Source: Pseudomonas sp. MPC6
Lineage (GTDB): Bacteria > Pseudomonadota > Gammaproteobacteria > Pseudomonadales > Pseudomonadaceae
Assembly: GCF_006094435.1 (NCBI RefSeq)
Contig: NZ_CP034783.1
Span: 4,305,001 to 4,369,000 of the forward strand
Length of the DNA stretch: 64,000 nt
Direction: 5' to 3'
The notes beneath the pieces are model-generated. The model searched no databases. It saw only the letters and a list, made by a program, of their open reading frames with translations, and was not told the DNA's origin. The position numbers were made by a program, and so were the translations under genes. Positions within the stretch are counted from its first letter, which is position 1. Each line of letters begins with the position of its first letter. Shown here piece after piece: positions 50,789 to 59,778 of the stretch.

Positions 50789-52836
50789 TACTTGCCCTCC
50801 GCGGATTTTGCAGTTACGAGCATGTAGCCGTATTCGTTTACGCGAATTTGCTGATCGGGTCGCAGGATCGTGACCGAGGCACTTTCTTCGATGATCGCCG
50901 GTCCTGTGATCACATGGTTCTGGAGCAACGTTTCGCGCTCATACACCGGCGTATCGATCCAACCGCCCTCATAGCGAACCTTGCGACTGGAATTGGCTTT
51001 GGCGGGCTTTTCGGCAAGCGCCAGTGTCGCAATGTGCGGTTTCTCGCAAGATGCGATTGCCACCGCTTTGATGGTCACCAGCTCAATGGTTTCGCCAGGC
51101 GTGGAGAAGCCAAACCGGGCCTGGTGAATCTCATGGAATTTCTGCCACAACCGGGCTGCAGACTCGGTATCGATCGATGCCTCGTCCACCGGCAGTTCCA
51201 GTCCATGATTCTGACCGAGGTAACGCGCTTCGATGGAGCGTTGCACATGGATGTTGTCAACGTAACCCTGTTCGGTGAGCTCACTGACCGCACTGCTCAC
51301 CAGATGGGTCATCGCTTCATCGACAGCGATCGCGTCGAACCGCGTGGAGACCTGTTGGATAGTTCGCTGCTTGTCGACACGAGCATTGGTCATGATGAAC
51401 CCGAATGCCGAGAACTGGCCGGGATAGTTAGGCACCAGGCCTTGAGGGATGCCGCTGATTTCCAGCAGGTCGCAGATGTGAACCGGCCCTGCGCCACCGG
51501 ATGACAACAGGGTGAAGTCGCGAGGGTCCAGACCGCGTTGCAACAGCACCGTGCGCAGCGCACCCAGCATGTTGTTATTGGCGATCTGGAGCATCGCCAT
51601 GGCCGCTTCATCAACGGCCATATTGAGCTTGTCGGCAATCCGCGCAACCGCACGATGGGCGGCGCTGGCATCGAGCTTCATGCGTCCGCCGAGGAAAAAA
51701 TCAGGGTTGATGCGACCCAACACCACGTTCGCATCGGTCACGGTTGCTTCAAGGCCGCCACGACCATAGCAGGCAGGACCAGGAACGGAGGTCGCAGACT
51801 GCGGGCCCATTCGCAACAGGCCACCTTTATCAATCCATGCCAGGGAGCCGCCACCAGCACCAATGGTATGAACGTCGATCATCGGCACCTGAATCGGAAT
51901 CCCCCACTCGATTTCAAAGTCGGTGGTGATGTTTTCCTGGCCGTTGACCACGGTTGCACAGTCGGTCGACGTGCCACCCATGTCGAACACGACCAGGTTT
52001 TTGATCCCGGTGAGTTCAGCGACAGTACGGGTGGCGACTACGGCACCCGTTGGTCCGGACAACGCCATCTGTACGGGAGTAGCCGCTGCGCCCCAGATGC
52101 TGGATTCGCCGCCATTGGACTTGATGACGCCGACTTTATCGCCGATACCCAGATCATCGAGGCAAGTCTTTATACGTGCGAAGCTTTCCTGAACGATCGG
52201 CTTGAGAAAAGCATCAGCGATAGTCGTGGATGCGCGGTCGTATTCCTTCCACTTCGGAAGTACGTGAAACGAAGACGAAATAGGGATATCAGGCAGCTCT
52301 TCAGCCAGAATCTGCGCAATGCGGTCCTCATGCTTTGGATTGACGTAAGAGAACAGGGTGCAGACGGCGATAGCTTCGATGGTGCCATCGTTGCGAATGG
52401 CCTGCGCGACCTTGCGCACCGAGAGCTCATCCAGAGGAAGTACTACCTCACCCAGGGCGCTGATACGTTCGGCAACTTCATAGCAATCGGCTCGACTAAC
52501 GAATGCCTTGGTCTTGATCCAAGTGATGTCGTAGTGGCTGCGGCGGTCACCACGCTGGATAAACGGCACATCTTTAAAGCCGTTAGTGGTGACGTAGGCA
52601 ACCTTCGCGCCTTTTCGCGTTAACAGTGCGTTCGTCGCAATCGTGGTGCCCAGACGAATCTTGTTAACGGTTGCCATCGACTCGATGTTGGATAGCCCTT
52701 CCAAAACACCATCGATAGGATTGGCTGGAGTCGTTAGATTTTTCCAGTTTTCAATCTTGCCAGTTGTGGCGTCGTATGACACGAAGTCGGTAAAAGTACC
52801 GCCAATGTCGACACCTACAATATTGTCCTCACGCAT
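50788..52836 (-). CDS. hyuA: Hydantoinase A / oxoprolinase family subunit
   Basis: This 682-residue HyuA-family protein has the actin-like ATPase fold: VGVDIGGTFTDFVSYD at the N-terminus, VVFDMGGTSTDCATVVNG in the middle, and the family motif DVHTIGAGGGSLAWIDKGGL. It would phosphorylate or activate the substrate (hydantoin, lactam or ketone) for the HyuB subunit. A GGAG ribosome site lies 8 nt before the ATG. It is the first gene of the minus-strand block. Confidence 0.92.
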   Translation of the reverse strand: MREDNIVGVDIGGTFTDFVSYDATTGKIENWKNLTTPANPIDGVLEGLSNIESMATVNKIRLGTTIATNALLTRKGAKVAYVTTNGFKDVPFIQRGDRRSHYDITWIKTKAFVSRADCYEVAERISALGEVVLPLDELSVRKVAQAIRNDGTIEAIAVCTLFSYVNPKHEDRIAQILAEELPDIPISSSFHVLPKWKEYDRASTTIADAFLKPIVQESFARIKTCLDDLGIGDKVGVIKSNGGESSIWGAAATPVQMALSGPTGAVVATRTVAELTGIKNLVVFDMGGTSTDCATVVNGQENITTDFEIEWGIPIQVPMIDVHTIGAGGGSLAWIDKGGLLRMGPQSATSVPGPACYGRGGLEATVTDANVVLGRINPDFFLGGRMKLDASAAHRAVARIADKLNMAVDEAAMAMLQIANNNMLGALRTVLLQRGLDPRDFTLLSSGGAGPVHICDLLEISGIPQGLVPNYPGQFSAFGFIMTNARVDKQRTIQQVSTRFDAIAVDEAMTHLVSSAVSELTEQGYVDNIHVQRSIEARYLGQNHGLELPVDEASIDTESAARLWQKFHEIHQARFGFSTPGETIELVTIKAVAIASCEKPHIATLALAEKPAKANSSRKVRYEGGWIDTPVYERETLLQNHVITGPAIIEESASVTILRPDQQIRVNEYGYMLVTAKSAEGK

Positions 52837-53067
52837 AAGGCGCTCCGCTTTATTATAAATCTAAAGTTTTTCGGGGGCAGTTCTTAAATACTTTTTATGC
52901 GGTGGTTACCGTGTGCATCGCGATGGACGCGAATAAATGAATTATCACGGTAAGTGCATTTCTCTTATTCTTTTTTTTCTACATTCGTACCTCGCACAGC
53001 GGGTGCTTGTGCCGCTTTCGGTCGGCTGTCCTTGCAGGAGAAGCATGATTCAATCTGTGGACTGAAG

Positions 53068-53079
53068 ACTGTGGACAGT
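53068..53079. promoter_or_regulatory. Palindromic operator candidate between hyuA and hyuB-2
   Basis: This is the same ACTGTGGACAGT palindrome as at 46765-46776. A partial extra half-site (CTGTGGACT at 53055-53063) lies just upstream. It is 232 bp from the hyuA start and 206 bp from the hyuB-2 start, so it could serve either or both genes. Confidence 0.65.
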
Positions 53080-53155
53080 TTGCCCTTGAGGAAAATGGCT
53101 GTCAACCGGTTCTAGCCCTGTCATCGCAAGCGCCAGGAACAATGCGCAGTAACCC

Positions 53156-53183
53156 GTGCACTGGGGATCAACAACCAGTGCAC
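53156..53183. promoter_or_regulatory. Inverted repeat GTGCACTGG-N10-CCAGTGCAC
   Basis: This perfect 9-bp inverted repeat lies about 100 bp before the hyuB-2 start. It could be an operator for a second regulator (for example the AraC protein at 57.25 kb) or a leader hairpin. The two possibilities cannot be separated by eye. Confidence 0.5.
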
Positions 53184-53284
53184 TCGGCGCCAAGCCAGAC
53201 ACGGGTTCGAGCGCGTAATTTTGTGCCGTGGGTTAGACGTTCGTCCTGACCTCCACCTGATAACAACAAGATTTCTGGTGACCC

Positions 53285-55030
53285 ATGAGCACAGTAGATC
53301 CGATCACCCTGGCCGTCGTGCGAGGCGCACTCGAAACCGCGCAGCGCGAAATGACCATCACCCTGGAGAAAACCGGTCGTTCGAGCGTTTTCAACCTGGC
53401 TCACGACTACTCCAATGCCCTCTTCGACCACCTTCCGGAAATGATCCTGCAAGGTCAGGACATCCCGATTCATCTCGGCTCGCTGATTCCGGCGATGAAA
53501 TGCGTCGCCGGTTTCTTCGGCGATGACGTCCAGGAAGGCGATGTGATTTACCACAACGACCCCGCCTACATGGGCAGCCATATTCTCGACTGCTGCATGT
53601 ACAAACCCGTGTTCTACAAAGGCGAGCTGGTGTTCTGGGCGGTGTGCAAAGGCCACCTGACCGACATCGGCGGCCCGGTGCCCGCCGGCTACAACCCGGA
53701 TGCCAGGGAAATCTACGCCGAGGGTTTGCGCATCCCGCCAGTGAAGCTCTGGTCACAAGGCAAGCGCCGTGAAGACGTGATCAACCTGCTGCTGACCAAC
53801 ATGCGCGCCCGCGCCTATCAGGAAGGCGATCTCAACGCCCAATACGGCGCGTGCAATGTCGGTGAACGGCACTTGCTCGAACTGCTCGATCGCTATGGCG
53901 TGGAACAGGTGCGCGCGTGCATCGCCGAATTGAAAGACATGGCCGACCGTCACATGCGTGCCTTGCTGCGCGACGTCCCGGATGGGTGCTACACGGGCAC
54001 CGCAGTGCTTGAGGACTCGGGCCACGGGCTGGGCGAATTGTCGATCACGGCGCAGGTGGAAATCCGTGGCGACGAGGCTCACATCCTGATCCAGAGCCCA
54101 CCGCAAGTTCCTTACTTCATCAACTCTTACGCCGGCAACTCGGTGTCCGGGGTCTACCTGGGGCTGATGATGTTTGCCCAGGTGCCGCCGCCGTACAACG
54201 AAGGCTTGTACCGCTGCGTATCCGTCGACCTCGGCCCACCGGGCACCTTGTGCAATGCGCAGGAACCCGCGCCGCACGTCAACAGCACCACCACACCGAT
54301 GGAAACCCTGGCCGACGCGGTGCGTCAGGCACTGGAGCAAGCCGCGCCGGAACGCGTCACCGCCTCCTGGGGCCACGCCAGCGGAATCAACATTGCAGGC
54401 CATGATCCGCGCAATGGCAACGACGAGTACGTGACCATGGTCCTTGCCTCGATCATCTCCGGCGCCGGCGCCAACAAGGCCATGGACGGCTGGCCGGCAT
54501 GCGGTCCGTTGTGTTGTTTCGGCGCACTGATGTCCGGCGATATCGAGTTGCTGGAGCACGCCTACCCCATCCTGATTCACCGCTACAGCCTGATGACCGA
54601 TAGCGGCGGCGCGGGTGAGTTTCGTGGCGGTTCGGGGACCCGCATCGAGATCGAACCACTGAATCACCCGATGACCGTGGTCGGCTTCGGTGAGGGTCGG
54701 CAACTGCCGACATCGGGTGCCGCGGGTGCCCACAACATCATGCTCGAACCCAAGTTGGGCCGGCTGATTCACCGCAAGGTCGACGGCGAAGAACAGCAGT
54801 TTATCTACAACGCGCAACTCACTGCTCAGCCTGGCGAACGGGTGATCAACATCAACCCCGGGGGCGGTGGCTACGGTAATCCCCTGCGGCGTCCGATCGC
54901 CAGTGTATTGAACGACGTGCGTAACGGCCTGGTGTCCCGTGAAGGCGCGCGCCTGGAGTATGGCGTGGTGATCGAAAGCAATGGCCTGGTCGACGAAGCC
55001 GCGACCCACGCCTGCCGTGCCACCCATTAA
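53285..55030 (+). CDS. hyuB: Hydantoinase B / oxoprolinase family subunit (second pair)
   Basis: This 581-residue HyuB-family protein has GALETAQREMTITLEKTGRS, IYHNDPAYMGSHILDCCMYK, HLTDIGGPVPAGYNPDAREI and the C-terminal ININPGGGGYGNPLRRP. It is plus-strand, divergent from the other hydantoinase block, and followed by hyuA-2 after 39 nt. The sequence differs clearly from the hyuB at 49 kb and has GC typical of the surrounding genome, so it is not a recent duplicate. It probably acts on a related but different cyclic amide or ketone. Confidence 0.91.
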   Translation: MSTVDPITLAVVRGALETAQREMTITLEKTGRSSVFNLAHDYSNALFDHLPEMILQGQDIPIHLGSLIPAMKCVAGFFGDDVQEGDVIYHNDPAYMGSHILDCCMYKPVFYKGELVFWAVCKGHLTDIGGPVPAGYNPDAREIYAEGLRIPPVKLWSQGKRREDVINLLLTNMRARAYQEGDLNAQYGACNVGERHLLELLDRYGVEQVRACIAELKDMADRHMRALLRDVPDGCYTGTAVLEDSGHGLGELSITAQVEIRGDEAHILIQSPPQVPYFINSYAGNSVSGVYLGLMMFAQVPPPYNEGLYRCVSVDLGPPGTLCNAQEPAPHVNSTTTPMETLADAVRQALEQAAPERVTASWGHASGINIAGHDPRNGNDEYVTMVLASIISGAGANKAMDGWPACGPLCCFGALMSGDIELLEHAYPILIHRYSLMTDSGGAGEFRGGSGTRIEIEPLNHPMTVVGFGEGRQLPTSGAAGAHNIMLEPKLGRLIHRKVDGEEQQFIYNAQLTAQPGERVININPGGGGYGNPLRRPIASVLNDVRNGLVSREGARLEYGVVIESNGLVDEAATHACRATH

Positions 55031-55069
55031 TCGAACCCGGCCCCTCTGAGCAATCTGGAAACCCTCATC

Positions 55070-57160
55070 ATGACCAAACAACAATATCGTCTGGGCATCG
55101 ACGCCGGCGGCACCTTCACCGATTTCATCCTGGCTGATCGCAGTGGCAACGTGCAGCTGTTCAAGGCACCGTCAACCCCCCAGGATGGCACCCTCGCCAT
55201 CCGTAACGGCCTGGCCCAGATCGCCGACGCCATCGGTCGCACGCCCGCTGAAATCATTGGCGACTGCGACCTGTGCATCAACGGCACCACCGTGGCCCTC
55301 AACGCCCTGATTGAAAAAACCGGGGTGAAGGTGGGTCTGCTGTGTACCGACGGGCACGAAGACAGCCTGGAAATTCGCCTGGGACACAAGGAAGACGGAC
55401 ACCGCTACGATGCCAGTTATCCGCCGGCCTATATGTTGGTGCCGCGGCATCTGCGTCGGCCCATTCGCGGCCGGATCATCAGCGACGGCAGCGAATACGC
55501 TGCGCTCGATGAACAGGCGATTGTTCAAGCGATCGACTATTTTCGCGAGCAGGACGTCAAAGCCGTGGCCATTTCGTTCGTCTGGTCTGTGCGCAACCCG
55601 AGCCACGAACAACGCGCGGCCGAGATGGTGCGAGCAGCCTTGCCGGGCGTATTCGTCTGCACCGGCAATGAAGTGTTCCCGCAAATCCGTGAATACACCC
55701 GCACGTCGACTACCGTGGTCAACGCCTACCTGAGCCCGGTCATGGGCCGCTACATCGAACGGATCGACGCCTTGTTCGAAGAGCTCGGCGCGCAGCAACC
55801 GACTCGCTACTTCCAATCCAACGGTGGCCTGGCGCCCGGCATGGTGATGCGTGAACGTGCGGTCAACGCGATCAACTCGGGCCCGGCGTCCGCGCCGCAA
55901 GCCGGCTTATGCGTTGCACAGCCGTTCGGCATCGACAACGTGATCACCGTGGACATGGGCGGCACCTCGTTCGACATCACCTTGAGCAAGTCAGGGCGCA
56001 CCAACTTCAGCAAGGACACTGATTTCCTGCGATACCGCATCGGTGTGCCGATGATTCAAGTGGAAACCTTGGGTGCCGGCGGCGGCTCGATTGCCTTTCT
56101 CGACGACTTCGGCATGCTCCAGGTCGGCCCGCGCAGTGCCGGTGCCAACCCTGGACCGGTGTGCTACGGCAAGGGTGGCACCGAGCCAACCGTCACCGAC
56201 GCCAATCTGGTGCTCGGCTACCTGGCCGACGGCGCGCTGCTGGGCGGTAGCATCCGGCTCGATCGCAAGGCCGCGATCGAGGCCATCCAGCGCAAGATTG
56301 CCGAGCCTTTAGGCATCAGCGTTGAACGCGCGGCCATTGGCATCATCACCTTGGTGAACCTGAACATGGTCAGTGGCATTCGAAGGGTGTCGGTCGAGCG
56401 TGGTTACGATCCGCGGGACTTCGCCCTGATCGGCGCGGGCGGGGCTGCGGGCATGCATGTCATGCGTCTGGCCGAGGAGATCGGTAGCCGGGTGGTGCTC
56501 ATCCCGAAAGTCGCTTCCGGACTGTGCGCGTATGGGCAGATTCTTTCAGACATCCGCTATGACCAGCTGACCACGCTTGCGATGCGCCTTGACGACGACC
56601 TGGTCAACTTGCCCCTGCTCAACCAGACCTTGCGTGACCTGCGCGAACGCGGCATGAACAATCTGCGCGACGATGGATTCGACGCCGGGGACAACGTTGA
56701 GTGCCTGTACAACCTGGAGATCCGCTACCTCGGCCAGATCCACGAATGCAGCGTTGAGTTGGCCTGCGATCAACTGGATCATGCCGGCCTGCTCACCCTG
56801 CGCGAGGCATTCCATACGCGCCACAAAGCCCTGTTTTCCTACAGCGAGCCTGAGAGTCCGGCAGAACTGGTGAACCTCGAGTGCTCCGTGATCTCACGCC
56901 TGCAACGCCCGCCCATGCCGGAACTGCCACCACCTGCCGAAGAGGTCACACCTGCCGCGAGCGGTTACCGGTCGATGCTGTTCAGCGCGCAATCGTCCTG
57001 GCAGGAAACGCCAGTGTACAACGGAGATCGGCTGCAATCCGGGCAAACGGTACACGGCCCTTGCGTGATCGAAGAGGCCACGACCAACATCGTCGTGCCA
57101 CCTGGCTGGCTGGCAACGCTTGCCCCCTCGGCCACCTACCGACTGACACCTGGTGATTGA
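55070..57160 (+). CDS. hyuA: Hydantoinase A / oxoprolinase family subunit (second pair)
   Basis: This 696-residue HyuA-family protein has the ATPase motifs LGIDAGGTFTDFILADRS, ITVDMGGTSFDITLSKSG and VETLGAGGGSIAFLDDFG. It forms a pair with the preceding HyuB. The GDP-like tail EATTNIVVPPGWLATLAP is the usual C-terminal domain. An AraC-family gene follows 93 nt later and may regulate the pair. Substrate is unknown. Confidence 0.92.
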   Translation: MTKQQYRLGIDAGGTFTDFILADRSGNVQLFKAPSTPQDGTLAIRNGLAQIADAIGRTPAEIIGDCDLCINGTTVALNALIEKTGVKVGLLCTDGHEDSLEIRLGHKEDGHRYDASYPPAYMLVPRHLRRPIRGRIISDGSEYAALDEQAIVQAIDYFREQDVKAVAISFVWSVRNPSHEQRAAEMVRAALPGVFVCTGNEVFPQIREYTRTSTTVVNAYLSPVMGRYIERIDALFEELGAQQPTRYFQSNGGLAPGMVMRERAVNAINSGPASAPQAGLCVAQPFGIDNVITVDMGGTSFDITLSKSGRTNFSKDTDFLRYRIGVPMIQVETLGAGGGSIAFLDDFGMLQVGPRSAGANPGPVCYGKGGTEPTVTDANLVLGYLADGALLGGSIRLDRKAAIEAIQRKIAEPLGISVERAAIGIITLVNLNMVSGIRRVSVERGYDPRDFALIGAGGAAGMHVMRLAEEIGSRVVLIPKVASGLCAYGQILSDIRYDQLTTLAMRLDDDLVNLPLLNQTLRDLRERGMNNLRDDGFDAGDNVECLYNLEIRYLGQIHECSVELACDQLDHAGLLTLREAFHTRHKALFSYSEPESPAELVNLECSVISRLQRPPMPELPPPAEEVTPAASGYRSMLFSAQSSWQETPVYNGDRLQSGQTVHGPCVIEEATTNIVVPPGWLATLAPSATYRLTPGD

Positions 57161-57193
57161 CCGTCCGTAAGCATTGGCAAATGATGGCAACCC

Positions 57194-57224
57194 ACGGTGC
57201 CGACGGTTTGTTCCTCGGCACCGT
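57194..57224. terminator. Hairpin between hyuA-2 and the AraC gene
   Basis: ACGGTGCCGA at 57194-57203 pairs perfectly with TCGGCACCGT at 57215-57224 around an 11-nt loop. It is 33 nt past the hyuA-2 stop and 29 nt before the AraC start. No T-run follows, so it may act as a terminator or as a leader structure for the AraC gene. Confidence 0.45.
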
Positions 57225-57253
57225 CCTCAGAACAAAATCATACGAGGGCAGCC

Positions 57254-58237
57254 ATGGCGACCAAACTTTCCACCCGCTCCTGGTCCGACAGTCAACGCCA
57301 GCCACTGTGGGCGGACGCGATCGCCTGTGCTTATTTCCCACTTTCGCTGGAGTTCGCGCCCAACGCCACCTTCAGCGGCAGCCTGCAAATCTGGGAAACC
57401 GCCACAACCCCGCTGACGCTGTCACGCTTGCGCTCCAGTCAGCTTGGCTATTCGCGCAGCAAGGCCCAGGTCAGTGAAGATCACGACGCCTGCTACCTCG
57501 TCACCGTGCCGCGTCGCAGCGAAGTGCATTTCGAGCAGGACGGCCGGGAACTGCATTGCCAGCCCGGAGGATTCATCTTCGAACGTGGCGATGCCCCCTA
57601 CCGCTTCCACTATGCCAGCGACAACGATTTGTGGGTGTTCAAGCTCCCGGAGCGCGCGCTCCATGGCCAACTGCGCGGTGCCGAGCGCTACACACGCTTG
57701 TGCTTCGATGCCAAGCGCGCGCTCGGTCGGATCTTTGTCGACCAATTGGCCATGTGCGCCGCTCGTTTCGATGAATGTAACGAGGCGGCCCGCCACATGC
57801 TGCTGGAGCAAGCGCTTTCAACGTTATTGATGGCGCTGCGCGATGATGAGCGGGTGCTCAGCAGCGAAAGCTCCAACCTGACCGCCTTGCACTTGCAACG
57901 CATCGAGCAATACGTCGAAAGACATCTGGGCAATCCCGACCTGGCGCCGCCGATGATCGCCGACGCCTGCGGTCTGTCAGTGCGCTATCTGCACAAACTG
58001 TTCAACAGTACGCCCTACAGCGTCGGGGAATGGATTCGCCTGAGGCGTCTGGAGGCGGTCAATCGAGGCCTGCACGACCCCAACTGCCATCTCTCGATCG
58101 GCGAGTTGGCCATGCGCTGGGGCTTCAGTGATCAGGCTCAATTTACTCGAAGTTTCCGTCAACACTTCGGCTGCACCGCCAGAGAGGTGCGTACCGGCAC
58201 GACTCGCTCACCGGGCGCGTCGCAGCTTTGTGTATGA
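57254..58237 (+). CDS. AraC-family regulator
   Basis: This 327-residue regulator begins at 57254 (MATKLSTRSWSDSQRQP). It has an N-terminal AraC-binding-like domain (CYLVTVPRRSEVHFEQDGRE, CQPGGFIFERGDAPYRFHY) and a C-terminal AraC DNA-binding domain (MIADACGLSVRYLHKLFNST, LAMRWGFSDQAQFTRSFRQH). It follows hyuA-2 on the same strand, so control of the hyuBA-2 pair is likely. An ATG at 57197 in frame has no ribosome site. Confidence 0.88.
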   Translation: MATKLSTRSWSDSQRQPLWADAIACAYFPLSLEFAPNATFSGSLQIWETATTPLTLSRLRSSQLGYSRSKAQVSEDHDACYLVTVPRRSEVHFEQDGRELHCQPGGFIFERGDAPYRFHYASDNDLWVFKLPERALHGQLRGAERYTRLCFDAKRALGRIFVDQLAMCAARFDECNEAARHMLLEQALSTLLMALRDDERVLSSESSNLTALHLQRIEQYVERHLGNPDLAPPMIADACGLSVRYLHKLFNSTPYSVGEWIRLRRLEAVNRGLHDPNCHLSIGELAMRWGFSDQAQFTRSFRQHFGCTAREVRTGTTRSPGASQLCV

Positions 58238-58348
58238 GGCGGGGCTTTTCCTGCTCGACGGCAGCGCCGAAGATTCCATCGGCATAACGGTATCTGGCCC
58301 CCGCAGCCGCTATCGTTTCAAACAGCGCTTTACCAGGTGAATAACTCC

Positions 58349-59035
58349 ATGCCGGACAGCAAAATGCCCGCCCCCGAATCCACCCTCCTCCAAAGCTGGC
58401 ACCACAACGCCCGGCTCTGGATCGAAGCCGTCCGTACCGGCACCATCGAAAGCCGCCTGAAGGTCACCGACCAGGCCATTCTGTTGGCGGTGCTGGGTCG
58501 CCAGCCGGAGCGCGTGCTCGACCTGGGCTGCGGCGAGGGCTGGCTGTTGCGGACGCTGGCTGAACGAGGCATCACCGCAGTCGGTGTCGATGGCGATGCG
58601 ACGCTGGTCGAGGCGGCGCGAGCGGCGGGCTCTTCGCCGGTGCACCTGGCGAGTTATGAAGCGTTGGCGGAGGGCAAAGCGGACATCGGCAGCGGCTACG
58701 ACCTGATCTGCGCCAACTTCGCGCTGCTGCACCAGGACATCATCCCGCTGCTCGCCGCCATGAACGCCCTGCTCGCCCCTGGCGGCGCGCTGGTGATCCA
58801 GACGCTGCACCCATGGACCGCGGCGGCGGGCGACTATCAGGACGGTTGGCGGGAAGAAGCCTTTGCCGGGTTCGAGGGTCAGTGGCAACCCATGCCGTGG
58901 TACCTGCGCACCTTGTCCAGCTGGTTCAATGCGCTGGACATGGCCGGTTTTCGCCTGGTCGGCCTGCAAGAGCCACAGCACCCGCAAAGTCCGATGCCGC
59001 AGTCGTTGCTGTTGGTGGCCGAGCCACGGGAGTGA
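58349..59035 (+). CDS. Class I SAM-dependent methyltransferase
   Basis: This 228-residue protein has the SAM-binding motif VLDLGCGEGWLLRTLAERGI, followed by VGVDGDATLVEAA and the post-motifs YDLICANFALLHQD and LLAPGGALVIQTLHP. The fold is UbiG/UbiE-like, but the substrate is unknown. ATG at 58349 (MPDSKMPAPES) has an AGGTGA site; a GTG four codons upstream is possible. No partner enzyme is adjacent. Confidence 0.86.
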   Translation: MPDSKMPAPESTLLQSWHHNARLWIEAVRTGTIESRLKVTDQAILLAVLGRQPERVLDLGCGEGWLLRTLAERGITAVGVDGDATLVEAARAAGSSPVHLASYEALAEGKADIGSGYDLICANFALLHQDIIPLLAAMNALLAPGGALVIQTLHPWTAAAGDYQDGWREEAFAGFEGQWQPMPWYLRTLSSWFNALDMAGFRLVGLQEPQHPQSPMPQSLLLVAEPRE

Positions 59036-59200
59036 ACGCTATCGATGGCTCTAGCAAAAGCGAGCAAAAAATCGATGCTGCAATGTCCGTAATGGATCGG
59101 TAGAACCACACCTGCGTGTGAACCATGGGGATTAAATGTCAAAATAGAGTGCTGAACATCACTTGCCAGGTGCAAGCCATCACGATCGAAAGAGTGGCAC

Positions 59201-59665
59201 ATGACTGAACCGAAACCATCTCGGGCCAGAAGGAAAATGTACCTTGCCTGGGCTTTACTGTTGGGCTTTGTAGCGGTGGTGTCCTACGCCCTCCTGAATG
59301 CTCCGGAGCATCCGAAGGAAATAGTCATGAAGCAGAACTTCATACCCGGGCAGTGGATTTACGTCGTTCAGAACCCCAGACACACCTCAGAACCCAAGAC
59401 GCTGAACTTTTATGTCGATGATTACGATTCAAGTAACGAGGTGATGAAAGTACGCCTGGGCAAGAAGCGTCCGTTTCTGATTTCCGACACAGACTTGAAG
59501 GATGTTGTCATTCGCCGTATGGCCAACGGCTTGAAAGTGCAGATCAAAGGCGCGGTAGAGGCCTACCACAGTGACCTCTATCTGGCCGACGGCGATACTT
59601 ACACGACTTTTCGGGTAAGCCTTGTACAGATCGAAACCCGAGCGCCCCTGCCCAGTGGGCGCTGA
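59201..59665 (+). CDS. Hypothetical membrane-anchored protein
   Basis: This 154-residue protein has a basic N-terminus (EPKPSRARRKMY), one membrane segment at about 14-33 (LAWALLLGFVAVVSYALL) and a periplasmic part rich in beta-strand pattern. The body contains NFIPGQWIYVVQNPRHTSEP and LFLADGDTY-like strands but no known motif. It ends within an intrinsic-terminator-like hairpin. Function unknown; it is probably real given the good topology and isolated transcription unit. Confidence 0.65.
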   Translation: MTEPKPSRARRKMYLAWALLLGFVAVVSYALLNAPEHPKEIVMKQNFIPGQWIYVVQNPRHTSEPKTLNFYVDDYDSSNEVMKVRLGKKRPFLISDTDLKDVVIRRMANGLKVQIKGAVEAYHSDLYLADGDTYTTFRVSLVQIETRAPLPSGR

Positions 59666-59675
59666 GGTTGTTTTC
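59641..59675 (+). terminator. Probable intrinsic terminator
   Basis: AGCGCCC at 59641-59647 pairs with GGGCGCT at 59657-59663, followed by the T-rich GAGGTTGTTTTC. The stem overlaps the last codons and stop of the preceding gene. Confidence 0.5.
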
Positions 59676-59679
59676 CCCG

Positions 59680-59778
59680 TGTAGGAGCGAGCTTGCTCGC
59701 GATGGTCTGAAGGGCGACGCGTATATTCAGAAAAAACGCGTTATCGTTAACGTCCATCGCGAGCAAGCTTGTTCCTAC
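59680..59778. repeat. REPIN (type B), complete
   Basis: The left arm TGTAGGAGCGAGCTTGCTCG and the right arm CGCGAGCAAGCTTGTTCCTA surround a core with GGGCGACGCG and CGTTATCGTTAACGTC. It is homologous to 5902-5981 and, inverted, to 37750-37850. Its right edge contains the stop codon of the MvaT/MvaU gene. Confidence 0.9.

Larger units (their letters stand above)
52837..53284. promoter_or_regulatory. Divergent intergenic region between two hydantoinase gene pairs
   Basis: This 448-bp region has no supportable gene. It is AT-rich near 52850-52985 (including a T-run), suitable for the hyuA promoter. It carries the palindrome at 53068-53079 and the inverted repeat at 53156-53183. It is where the lower-GC and higher-GC blocks meet. 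Confidence 0.6.
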
